Shown here piece by piece: positions 1 through 5,813 of a stretch of DNA of 13,175 bases. The number at the start of each line of letters is the position of its first letter. Position 1 is the stretch's first letter. Source of the stretch: JBCBRD01 sp039819785 (GTDB lineage: Bacteria > Pseudomonadota > Alphaproteobacteria > Rhizobiales > Hyphomicrobiaceae); the NCBI GenBank assembly GCA_039819785.1, contig JBCBRH010000060.1, positions 1 through 13,175 on the forward strand, given 5' to 3'. The notes below the pieces were generated by a model that saw only the letters and a program-made list of their open reading frames with translations, made no database searches and had not been told where the DNA came from. Both the position numbers and the translations under genes were made by a program.

Positions 1-647
1 CCGGTCACCTGTCGCTTTACCAATTGACCATTGAACCAGGAACGCCGTTTGCCAGATGGCATGCTGAGGGACGGCTGACCATTCCCGATGATGATCTGGC
101 AGCTGCGTTTTTTGATTTAACGCATGCGATGACCGGTGAGGCGGGATTGCCGGCCTATGAGACGTCTAACCACGCGCGGCCCGGTGAAGAGAGCCGGCAC
201 AACCTGATCTACTGGCGGTATCAGCCTTACATCGGTGTGGGGCCCGGCGCGCATGGGCGATTGATGGCTGACACCGGTCAACTATTTGAGACGTCTACGG
301 AAAAGGCGCCAGAGACCTGGGCAGACCGTGTGATGACCGCTGGACACGGGCTGGTGCAGGACGACGCGCTCGCGCCATCTCAAATGGCTGATGAAATGAC
401 GCTGATGGGCTTGCGCCTTGCCCAGGGGCTTAACCTGACGCGGCTTGAATCACTGACCGGTACGACGGTCAGAACGGGTGTCCTCGACGAATTGGAAGCG
501 GAAGGCTTCATCAACGTCAACGAGAGGTTTGACCAGATGTCGGGAGGGCGCGCGCGCTTTGTTCGCGTCACCGACGACGGGCGGTTCATCCTGGATCGAA
601 TTGTTTTGCGGTTGGCGGATGGTTTTGTGGCACTGTCACCCTTGTGA
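1..647 (+). CDS. hemW: Radical SAM family heme chaperone HemW, C-terminal part (5' end outside window)
   Basis: The reading frame is open from base 3 and ends at TGA 645-647, giving 214 residues that start inside the protein. The segments YETSNHARPGEESRHN and YIGVGPGAHGR are conserved in HemW and the related oxygen-independent coproporphyrinogen oxidases. They are followed by a winged-helix-like HemN C-terminal region (LMGLRLAQGLNL, then VLDELEAEGFI). The radical SAM CxxxCxxC motif lies upstream of the window and cannot be checked. HemW is a cytoplasmic protein thought to deliver heme to apoproteins; HemW rather than HemN is inferred from the compact C-terminus and family resemblance. In many alphaproteobacteria hemW is near rdgB and rsmI; here rsmI lies 11.6 kb away and faces it. 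The TTG at base 24 is not the real start. Confidence 0.9.
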   Translation, partial: GHLSLYQLTIEPGTPFARWHAEGRLTIPDDDLAAAFFDLTHAMTGEAGLPAYETSNHARPGEESRHNLIYWRYQPYIGVGPGAHGRLMADTGQLFETSTEKAPETWADRVMTAGHGLVQDDALAPSQMADEMTLMGLRLAQGLNLTRLESLTGTTVRTGVLDELEAEGFINVNERFDQMSGGRARFVRVTDDGRFILDRIVLRLADGFVALSPL

Positions 648-700
648 TCTGCGCGGCGTGTGGCGTGTGCGGACTTCAATCTATCTGAGTTTCAAATTTC

Positions 701-1282
701 ATGCTCAAAGCAACCTATGACTGGACGATGCAACTTGCATCGCATCGCCGTGCGCCAGAAGCGCTGTTTGGGGTTTCGTTTATCGAAAGCTCATTCTTTC
801 CGATTCCACCGGATGTGATGCTCGTCCCGATGGTGTTGGCAGAACGCGCGAAGGCCTGGTTCTTTGCGTTGGTGGCGACAGTCGGGTCCGTGGCGGGTGC
901 GTTGCTCGGGTATGTGATCGGCTACTTTTTGTTCGAGGCGGTTGGTCAGCCGGTGTTTGCGTTTTACGGATATGCCGAGAAATTCGAGAAGTTTGCCACG
1001 ACATACAATGACTATGGTGCTTGGGCGGTCTTGGTTGCCGGTGTGACGCCGTTTCCGTTCAAGGTTATTACGATCGCCAGTGGTGCGACGGCCCTCAATC
1101 TTTGGGTGTTCCTTGCGGCCAGTGTTGTTGCCCGAGGCCTTCGGTTCGGAATTGTCTGTGCCCTGTTGTACTTTTTCGGGCCGCCGATCCGTGAGTTCAT
1201 CGAGAAGCGGCTTGGACTTGTGTTCACGGTGTTTATGATCTTGCTGATTGGCGGGTTTGTCGCGATCAAGTTTGTACTGTGA
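701..1282 (+). CDS. YqaA/DedA-like (VTT domain) inner-membrane protein
   Basis: A 193-residue, very hydrophobic protein with about four or five membrane segments. Two re-entrant-loop-like motifs typical of the YqaA/SNARE-associated (VTT) family are visible: SFFPIPPDV at residues 31-39 and TPFPFKVIT at 116-124. A Gly-rich helix (GSVAGALLGYVIGY, about 62-75) lies between them, and two arginines follow in ARGLRFG. DedA-superfamily proteins are membrane proteins linked to lipid-carrier transport and membrane homeostasis; the substrate of the YqaA branch is not established, so no specific role is claimed. ATG 701 lies 53 bp after hemW and has only a weak Shine-Dalgarno match. dsbB follows 85 bp downstream on the same strand, so cotranscription hemW-yqaA-dsbB is plausible. 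Confidence 0.85.
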   Translation: MLKATYDWTMQLASHRRAPEALFGVSFIESSFFPIPPDVMLVPMVLAERAKAWFFALVATVGSVAGALLGYVIGYFLFEAVGQPVFAFYGYAEKFEKFATTYNDYGAWAVLVAGVTPFPFKVITIASGATALNLWVFLAASVVARGLRFGIVCALLYFFGPPIREFIEKRLGLVFTVFMILLIGGFVAIKFVL

Positions 1283-1367
1283 TGGCAGCCTTTGCCTGCT
1301 TTATGAGTGTCGTGGTTTTGGACTTCGGGCAGGTTTTGGCTGTCGGAAAAGCGTTGGAGCAGAAACG

Positions 1368-1883
1368 TTGAGTGTGAGTGTCAAGGCGAACGCCACGGAG
1401 CCTGGCTACAAATGGGGCGGTCTGGCGCTGATCCTGTCGGCCTTGGCGATCGTGACCGCGCTGGTGTTCGAGTACATCGGATATGCGCCTTGTCAGCTCT
1501 GTCTTCAGCAGCGCTATGCCTACTACGCTGGTGTGCCGCTGCTTTTTATCGCGCTTGTTTTGCTCTCCGCTGATGAACGCAAATGGGCTGGCGTCCTGTT
1601 TTTCCTCGTATCGATTGGATTTCTCGCCAATGCCGGCCTCGGCGCATATCACGCCGGCGCTGAATGGGGCTACTGGCCCGGGCCTTCGACGTGTTCAGGC
1701 GGAGGTGGTCTTGCGCCACTGGATCTAGGGGCGGGGCTTGCCAACACCGCGCCGGTGATTCCGTGTGATCAAGCCGCAATCCGCATACTCGGCCTGTCGT
1801 TTGCCGGGTGGAATGTCATTGCTTCACTGATCATCCACATCTGTGGACTGAAGGCCGCGGCCGTCAGCATTAACAAGTCCTGA
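1368..1883 (+). CDS. dsbB: Disulfide bond formation protein B (DsbB family)
   Basis: A 171-residue four-helix membrane protein that would reoxidise the periplasmic thiol oxidase DsbA and pass electrons to quinone. All four expected cysteines are present: the first periplasmic loop has PCQLCLQQR (Cys42, Cys45), and the second loop has GPSTC (Cys109) and IPCDQ (Cys133). The segment YHAGAEWGYWPGPSTC resembles the alphaproteobacterial DsbB type. The start is taken as TTG 1368 because GGAG at 1356-1359 sits 8 bases upstream; there is no in-frame ATG nearby, and upstream in-frame codons read into non-membrane, non-conserved sequence. GTG 1374 is the alternative. The gene lies 85 bp after the YqaA-like gene. 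Its product could serve exported Cys-containing proteins such as the DUF1287 pair downstream, but this link is only inference. Confidence 0.93.
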   Translation: MSVSVKANATEPGYKWGGLALILSALAIVTALVFEYIGYAPCQLCLQQRYAYYAGVPLLFIALVLLSADERKWAGVLFFLVSIGFLANAGLGAYHAGAEWGYWPGPSTCSGGGGLAPLDLGAGLANTAPVIPCDQAAIRILGLSFAGWNVIASLIIHICGLKAAAVSINKS

Positions 1884-1973
1884 CTCATTCAGACTTCAAA
1901 TATTTCATAGTTATCAGTGGTTTGATGATTTTCATCTCGTTTGGCCGCATAACTTTTTCCTCCCAGACTCAGC

Positions 1974-2000
1974 AATCATGACACTCCGCAATGATTTTTT
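1974..2000 (+). terminator. Possible weak terminator after dsbB
   Basis: AATCAT (1974-1979) can pair with ATGATT (1991-1996), directly running into a T tract (1995-2000). The stem is AT-rich with an 11-base loop, so this is a weak candidate for an intrinsic terminator about 90 bp after the dsbB stop. Confidence 0.35.
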
Positions 2001-2026
2001 CTCCGGAAGGTCAAGTTCAAGCCGTT

Positions 2027-2055
2027 TTGTTGCCCAGATGTAACGGCTATATAGA
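2027..2055 (+). promoter_or_regulatory. Candidate sigma70-type promoter
   Basis: TTGTTG (2027-2032) and TATAGA (2050-2055) are separated by exactly 17 bases, which predicts a transcript start near 2062. No convincing gene begins within the next 400 bp, so the transcript would lead straight into the hairpin-rich region that follows. Confidence 0.45.
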
Positions 2056-2229
2056 AACATACGCGGAACAAACACGGCCAAGTCGGCCACACTAATTAAT
2101 CTCCGCGCCCCCCTTCAGTAGGGAGCCTGCGTATCGGGCTCCGCGTCCCAGTAAAGCGTTGGTTGTGTCAGTTCGTGTTCTGAGTAAGTCGCGTTCGTGT
2201 GATGAGTTGTGTCCGCCAGCGTACCGGTG

Positions 2230-2247
2230 ATCGAGCCCCCGCTCGAT
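2230..2247 (+). repeat. Perfect 7-bp hairpin
   Basis: ATCGAGC (2230-2236), loop CCCC, GCTCGAT (2241-2247). It is the tightest single hairpin in the gene-poor region. There is no T tract after it, so a terminator role is not supported. Confidence 0.5.
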
Positions 2248-2257
2248 ATTCAATTAG

Positions 2258-2314
2258 GACGAACCGTTTCTGAAGAGTTTGTATTTTCAGCGTTTGTAGC
2301 TGAAGCGGTTCGTC
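2258..2314 (+). repeat. Nested inverted repeat (9-bp outer, 6-bp inner stem)
   Basis: GACGAACCG (2258-2266) pairs perfectly with CGGTTCGTC (2306-2314). Between them TTCAGC (2286-2291) pairs with GCTGAA (2299-2304) around a 7-base loop. The word CAGCGTTTGTA of the inner hairpin recurs just downstream of the outer stem. Confidence 0.5.
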
Positions 2315-2506
2315 TTTGTACCCAGCGTTTGTATTCAGATTCGGTCAGCCTGCGTTATGGGCTTTGTTGGTTTGCTTTGGTTAGTTGCGCGTTTGTTGAG
2401 TGCGTTTTTTGTTTTGCGTTTTTCGAGTTCTGTTTGCGTTGGTGATCCCAGGTGCAGCTTATGGCTGGCGTTTATTGAAGATTAAGTCGCGTGAGGCGTG
2501 AAGCGT

Positions 2507-2659
2507 ATGATGAAAGATAGTGAAATGGCGTGGTGTGGTCTGGATGAAGCGATGAAAAGCGTCATCTCCGGGCTTCAAGTGACCCCGAAGGTTGAGCGAT
2601 TCCCGTCCCGGACGGCTCAAAAAACCCGTGTAACCTATCCTGTTAGGAAGGCCGCGTAG
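2507..2659 (+). CDS. Possible small protein, 50 residues, unknown
   Basis: An ATG at 2507 opens 50 codons ending at TAG 2657-2659. The product begins MMKDSEMAWCGLDEAMKSVI and ends RVTYPVRKAA: an acidic helical-looking first half and a basic second half, with no signal peptide or membrane span. A GAGG at about 2492-2495 lies 11 bases upstream, further than ideal. In favour: codon choice looks ordinary and there is no competing gene on either strand. Against: it overlaps hairpin 2592-2620, lies in a structured gene-poor region, and resembles no family I know. It could be a real small protein gene or a chance ORF. Confidence 0.35.
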   Translation: MMKDSEMAWCGLDEAMKSVISGLQVTPKVERFPSRTAQKTRVTYPVRKAA

Positions 2660-2674
2660 CACATCAATTCAGGG

Positions 2675-2709
2675 ATGCAGCCCCGTTGCGCGGTTCGCGC
2701 CGGCTGCAT
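2675..2709 (+). repeat. Two-tier hairpin
   Basis: ATGCAGCC (2675-2682) pairs with GGCTGCAT (2702-2709); inside, GCGCG (2688-2692) pairs with CGCGC (2696-2700) around a 3-base loop. It starts 15 bases after the stop of the possible 50-residue ORF. No T run follows. Confidence 0.45.
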
Positions 2710-2720
2710 GCCAAACAGTC

Positions 2721-2812
2721 GGTGGGTGTGCTCGGTTGGTGAGGCCCTCTCACATGAGCGTCCGTGTTTCAGGGTTATGCGTCTCGGTGTTCATTCACTG
2801 AGTTCACCCACC
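2721..2812 (+). repeat. Long-range 8-bp inverted repeat with inner hairpin
   Basis: GGTGGGTG (2721-2728) is the exact reverse complement of CACCCACC (2805-2812), 76 bases apart. GTGAG/CTCAC (2739-2743 with 2749-2753) can form inside. Together with the preceding hairpin this suggests a folded RNA domain of about 140 bases. Confidence 0.4.
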
Positions 2813-3047
2813 ACTTCAAACGTTGCGTTGTGTTTTGTTTCTGATTTTGTTTCTGCGTTGTTTGGTTCGGTTGCATTGTGTCGCTTGCGTTGATCCGTGT
2901 GTTTGGAGTTGGCCTCGGTATTGGCCGTTTTCGTTTTGCGTCTGCGTAAACAGTAAAAGCGTTGTTGGCCATTTGAATTCTCGGTTTTTTATCCGAAACC
3001 ATTTGAATGGCGCAGTTCAATTAAGAGACTTGTTGGAGGCTGGGACT
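2813..3047 (+). other. G+T-rich intergenic stretch upstream of the small gene
   Basis: The + strand is unusually rich in G and T with recurring GCGTTG/TGCGTT words (for example near 2824, 2856 and 2888). Similar sequence occurs at about 2320-2440. No coding pattern or conserved motif was recognised. The last part holds the CCATTTGAAT direct repeat and the ribosome binding site of the gene at 3048. Confidence 0.5.
2969..3008 (+). promoter_or_regulatory. Direct repeat CCATTTGAAT x2, possible operator
   Basis: CCATTTGAAT occurs at 2969-2978 and 2999-3008, exactly 30 bp apart, about three helical turns. It lies 39-79 bp ahead of the small gene at 3048, a position that would suit a regulator site. 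A T run (2985-2990) lies between the copies. Confidence 0.3.
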
Positions 3048-3272
3048 ATGACAAACGACAAAGCACCTGCACACATCAACCCTGCTCAATGGGCACAAGC
3101 CTTAGGCTTTGCCAGGCAAGCGGGTGCGCGCGTTTTTCGTGATGGTGGATCGGCTCGGGATGCTGTGATCGCATTCGGTGTCACCGAGCATGTCGCCCCG
3201 GGTGATTGGGATCGCGCCGTCAACCTGATAGCCGAAGTGATGTGCTCCGCGCCGGTTGCACGGGCGGCCTAA
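3048..3272 (+). CDS. Small conserved-looking protein of unknown function, 74 residues
   Basis: ATG 3048 is preceded by GGAGG at 3035-3039 with an 8-base spacer, one of the best ribosome binding sites in the window, so this start is preferred over in-frame codons further upstream that read through G+T-rich sequence. The 74-residue product begins MTNDKAPAHINPAQW and ends VMCSAPVARAA. It appears soluble and mostly helical, with one cysteine (Cys66), a Gly-Gly turn (RDGGSARDAV) and an amphipathic C-terminal segment (DWDRAVNLIAEV). No signal peptide or membrane span is visible. I do not recognise the family. It is convergent with the HNH gene, 88 bp away, with a strong hairpin between them. The long structured leader and the direct repeat upstream make regulated expression likely, by inference. 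Confidence 0.7.
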   Translation: MTNDKAPAHINPAQWAQALGFARQAGARVFRDGGSARDAVIAFGVTEHVAPGDWDRAVNLIAEVMCSAPVARAA

Positions 3273-3321
3273 AGCTTTCGATTGTTGAGCGGTTCGTTCC
3301 GGTTTCGGCTCGCCGATTTGG

Positions 3322-3343
3322 TGGTGCGTCTTGCGACGCACCA
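3322..3343. terminator. 9-bp hairpin between convergent genes
   Basis: TGGTGCGTC (3322-3330), loop TTGC, GACGCACCA (3335-3343): a perfect GC-rich stem in the 88-bp gap between two convergent stop codons. Its position suits a bidirectional terminator, but no T tract follows on either strand, so it may instead protect 3' ends. Confidence 0.45.
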
Positions 3344-3360
3344 GAGTGCGCGGCCGGTTA

Positions 3361-3921
3361 TCACGGTTCGAGTTCGGAATCCCAATAGAGGTAGTCCAAC
3401 CAGCTTTCGTGCAGGAAGTTTGGCGGGAAGGCCCTGCCGTTTCGATGCAGTTCGAAAACAGTGGGCCGGTACGGGCGCTGGTCTGGAACCATGCCTATGA
3501 CCTCGGCGATCTGGCTGCCTTTTGCCAGATTGCAGGGGGCGCATGCAGTCACGACGTTGTCCCATCTGGTCAGTCCGCCGCGCGCACGCGGGACAAGATG
3601 GTCGAACGTGAGGTCTTCCCGAGAACCGCAGTATTGGCACGTAAACCTGTCGCGCAAGAACACGTTAAACCGTGTGAACGCTGGGTAAAGTGCTGGTTTT
3701 ACATAGGATTTGAGAGAGACGACACTCGGCAGCTGCATCTCGAATGTCGGGCTGCGCACAGCACGATCGTACTCTGAGACAATATTCACTCGATCGAGGA
3801 ACACTGCCTTGACAGCCTCCTGCCAGCTCCAGAGCGAGAGCGGATAATAGCTCAAAGGTCTGAAGTCAGCATTTAATACCAGGGCCGGAAAGGCATCCGG
3901 CATTTTGGTATGAGCGTTCAC
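3361..3921 (-). CDS. HNH endonuclease
   Basis: A 186-residue protein with a complete HNH fold signature in its second half. CQYC (Cys95, Cys98) is a first zinc knuckle, followed by the catalytic LTFDHLVPRARGG (Asp107-His108), then Asn122 in WDNVV, and CAPCN (Cys127, Cys130, Asn131) as the second knuckle. The N-terminal part (ALVLNADFRPLSYYPLS) is typical of the stand-alone alphaproteobacterial HNH family; the biological target is not known. The start is GTG 3919-3921: AGGA lies 9 bases upstream on the coding strand. ATG 3903 is a shorter alternative. The AlkA-like gene lies 159 bp upstream on the same strand; a shared DNA-repair role is suggestive but unproven. There is no sign of a restriction-modification partner. 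Confidence 0.9.
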   Translation of the reverse strand: MNAHTKMPDAFPALVLNADFRPLSYYPLSLWSWQEAVKAVFLDRVNIVSEYDRAVRSPTFEMQLPSVVSLKSYVKPALYPAFTRFNVFLRDRFTCQYCGSREDLTFDHLVPRARGGLTRWDNVVTACAPCNLAKGSQIAEVIGMVPDQRPYRPTVFELHRNGRAFPPNFLHESWLDYLYWDSELEP

Positions 3922-3983
3922 GTCACTGTTTCCTAGCGGTTACCCCAGCCGAATCAGTCGGTCACATCTCAAGCGCAGTCGGG

Positions 3984-4012
3984 ATACTAACCACACGTGA
4001 CACCTCTGTGAA
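3984..4012 (-). promoter_or_regulatory. Candidate promoter for the HNH gene
   Basis: Read on the minus strand, TTCACA (4012-4007) and TAGTAT (3989-3984) are 17 bases apart, predicting a start near 3977, about 55 bases before the GTG start codon. This suggests the HNH gene can be expressed independently of the glycosylase gene upstream. Confidence 0.4.
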
Positions 4013-4080
4013 GGTTCGTGCGACGGTTGGGAAACGGTGGGGACAACTTGCGTCCTGCGTGCATGTAATGGCTTACCGCG

Positions 4081-4725
4081 TTAACTGAGCGGTTTTCTCC
4101 GATCCGTCGCATAGTACGACCACAGCAGGCAGGCCGCGACGGTGCGTTGGGGGCGCCAGCGATTGGCAATTTCCAATAGCTCTGTCGATGTGGGTCGACT
4201 TTCAAGTGTGAACGCGCGTCTGGCGGCTTCCTGAAGGGCCATGTCGCCGGGGGCGAATGCGTCTGCGCGGCCAAGACAAAACATTTCGTAGATGTCGACT
4301 GTCCATGGGCCGATGCCCTTTTGCTGCAAAAGACTGGCGCGAAACGTCTCCAGTGCGTCTTCGGGCGGCTTGGTTAGGGACATCGTGTCATGGAGCACTG
4401 CTTTGGCAAGGTTTCTCAGTGTTTCAATTTTCGCGCGTGAGAGTCCAGCTTTTTTGAGGCTCTCAGTCGAGGTTGCGAGAAAGGTCTCAGGTTGCAGGTC
4501 AGGGCAGATGTCTTGCAGGCGCCCATAGATCGCCTTGGCGCTTGCAATGGATAGCTGTTGGCCGACGACGATGCGGGCAAGGCCTTTAAACCCCGACGCA
4601 TAACGTCTTAGAGGCGGGTCACCTGCAATCTCGTGGACGTGGCACATCGTCGTGCATCTGGTTTTCAGATATGCAACGGCTTGTTTGACGTGTGCGGCAG
4701 TCGCTATCGTTGTTGGCTGTTTCAT
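4081..4725 (-). CDS. alkA: DNA-3-methyladenine glycosylase II, AlkA-like (HhH-GPD family)
   Basis: A 214-residue cytoplasmic base-excision-repair enzyme of the HhH-GPD superfamily, which removes alkylated bases from DNA. The helix-hairpin-helix is QQKGIGPWTVDI (residues 134-145) and the catalytic aspartate is Asp161 in FAPGDMALQ. The earlier segment IVVGQQLS (52-59) is also typical. There is no Fe-S cluster loop, which argues against Nth/MutY. It lacks the extra N-terminal domain of E. coli AlkA, as many short bacterial homologues do. ATG 4725 (MKQPTT) is preferred because the upstream in-frame extension would run into the divergent gluQ gene; its Shine-Dalgarno is weak. It lies 159 bp upstream of the HNH gene on the same strand. 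Confidence 0.9.
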   Translation of the reverse strand: MKQPTTIATAAHVKQAVAYLKTRCTTMCHVHEIAGDPPLRRYASGFKGLARIVVGQQLSIASAKAIYGRLQDICPDLQPETFLATSTESLKKAGLSRAKIETLRNLAKAVLHDTMSLTKPPEDALETFRASLLQQKGIGPWTVDIYEMFCLGRADAFAPGDMALQEAARRAFTLESRPTSTELLEIANRWRPQRTVAACLLWSYYATDRRKPLS

Positions 4726-4752
4726 CTTCGGATTGTGTTGGACCGTTGACCT

Positions 4753-5652
4753 ATGCCGGATACCGCTCCGCAGCCCCGACCTGTTTTTCGATTTGCGCCA
4801 AGCCCCAATGGTTATCTGCATCTGGGGCATGCGCTTGGCGCACTAACCTGCGCGCGCATGGCAGACGCAGCTGACGGGCGTTTTCTCATCCGGATTGAAG
4901 ACATCGATATTGCCCGCTGTCGACCGGATTTCGAACGCGCGATGTTGGAAGATCTCGCCTGGCTCGGTCTCGTCTGGGAAGAGCCGACGCTTCGTCAAAG
5001 TGAGCGGTTTGACGTTTATCGCGCGGCTGCCAAACGGCTTGAGGATGCAGGATTGTTGTACCCGTGTTTTGCCAGCCGCAGGGAAATTGCCCTTTCCGAA
5101 CGTGGTGCTGGGTCACGTCAAAGTGCGGCGCTCGATCCGGATGGGGCGTTGATTTACACCGGACTGCACAAGGAATTGTCGACATCCGAGATTGCAGCAT
5201 TGCGCGCAACGGGGCGCGTCCCCGCTATGCGCCTCGATATGGATGCGGCCATTGCACGGCTCAAGGCAGCGACCGGGTCTTCGACTTTGCAATTCATCGA
5301 GATTGACGCCGATGGAACCCGGCATGAGCGTGTGGCCGAGCCATTGCGTTGGGGGGATGCGGTTATCCAACGCAAGGACGTCCCGACGAGCTATCACTTG
5401 AGCGTAGTGGTTGATGATGCGTTCCAAGGCGTGACCCATGTGGTCCGGGGACGTGATCTACTGGCTGCCACGGATCTGCAGCGACTGCTCCAGTGGCTGC
5501 TGGGTTTTGATGCGCCGGTTTACCATCATCATCGCGTCATCCTTGATCCGTTGGGCCGAAAACTCTCAAAGAGTGTGGGGTCGAAATCGCTGCGAAAACT
5601 GCGGGACGATGGCATGACGGCAGCCGACGTGCGCAAACGTCTGGGGTTTTAA
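4753..5652 (+). CDS. gluQ: Glutamyl-Q tRNA(Asp) synthetase (GluQRS)
   Basis: A 299-residue paralogue of the glutamyl-tRNA synthetase catalytic domain that attaches glutamate to queuosine at position 34 of tRNA(Asp). The class I motifs are present: APSPNGYLHLGHA (HLGH, residues 23-26) and KLSKS (270-274). The protein ends soon after, so the anticodon-binding domain is missing, as expected for GluQRS. The zinc region is unusual: where E. coli GluQRS has Cys, Cys, Tyr, Cys ligands, the equivalent positions here read Cys105, Ala107, Tyr135, His139 (YPCFAS and YTGLH). ATG 4753 begins only 27 bp from the divergent alkA start and shows no clear Shine-Dalgarno; the promoter must lie partly inside alkA, or the message may be nearly leaderless. 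Confidence 0.95.
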   Translation: MPDTAPQPRPVFRFAPSPNGYLHLGHALGALTCARMADAADGRFLIRIEDIDIARCRPDFERAMLEDLAWLGLVWEEPTLRQSERFDVYRAAAKRLEDAGLLYPCFASRREIALSERGAGSRQSAALDPDGALIYTGLHKELSTSEIAALRATGRVPAMRLDMDAAIARLKAATGSSTLQFIEIDADGTRHERVAEPLRWGDAVIQRKDVPTSYHLSVVVDDAFQGVTHVVRGRDLLAATDLQRLLQWLLGFDAPVYHHHRVILDPLGRKLSKSVGSKSLRKLRDDGMTAADVRKRLGF

Positions 5653-5813
5653 CGGTCGGGGGCTTGGTCACCTTTTGGGTCGCTTTCGGGGCCGTTTGTT
5701 GAGGCTCTACGGCTTTTTTGAACAGTCGGCTGGCCATTTGGTTGCGTTGCAATAGAACGTGGGCGACGTATCCTGTCTGTTGTTTCGGGGCGTTTGTATG
5801 AGGACGTGGTGGC

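Larger units (their letters stand above)
2062..2830 (+). ncRNA. Candidate structured RNA or long leader (unclassified)
   Basis: No recognised protein gene occupies this stretch, but it holds many inverted repeats downstream of a promoter-like pair. They are GGAGCC/GGCTCC (2122-2127 with 2137-2142); ATCGAGC/GCTCGAT with a CCCC loop (2230-2247); a 9-bp stem GACGAACCG/CGGTTCGTC (2258-2266 with 2306-2314) enclosing TTCAGC/GCTGAA (2286-2304); CCGTC/GACGG inside TTGAG/CTCAA (2592-2620); ATGCAGCC/GGCTGCAT enclosing GCGCG/CGCGC (2675-2709); and GGTGGGTG/CACCCACC (2721-2728 with 2805-2812) enclosing GTGAG/CTCAC (2739-2753). It does not match tmRNA, RNase P RNA, SRP RNA or a riboswitch that I can recognise. 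Boundaries are guesses; it may be several separate elements. Confidence 0.3.

Noticed and set aside
2209..2445. A 78-residue + strand frame in the gene-poor region
   Set aside because: Its second half is Phe/Cys-rich because of the G+T-rich DNA, it spans the nested inverted repeats, and its GTG start lacks a good ribosome binding site. The first 45 residues look more protein-like, so it is not fully excluded.
2062..2960. tmRNA, RNase P RNA, SRP RNA or a known riboswitch
   Set aside because: None of the conserved cores I would expect (tRNA-like T arm with tag reading frame, RNase P P4 strands, SRP GNAR loop, cobalamin box) could be found.
2258..2960. CRISPR-like array from the recurring GCGTT words
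   Set aside because: The words are short, irregularly spaced and not part of a longer repeat with unique spacers; no cas gene is present.
2823..3047. N-terminal extension of the 74-residue gene
   Set aside because: The extension translates G+T-rich sequence to a Cys/Val/Phe-rich string, and a strong GGAGG sits just before ATG 3048.
3361..3921. HNH gene as part of a restriction-modification or phage module
   Set aside because: There is no methyltransferase, phage gene or toxin-antitoxin pair nearby, and the protein resembles the stand-alone alphaproteobacterial family.
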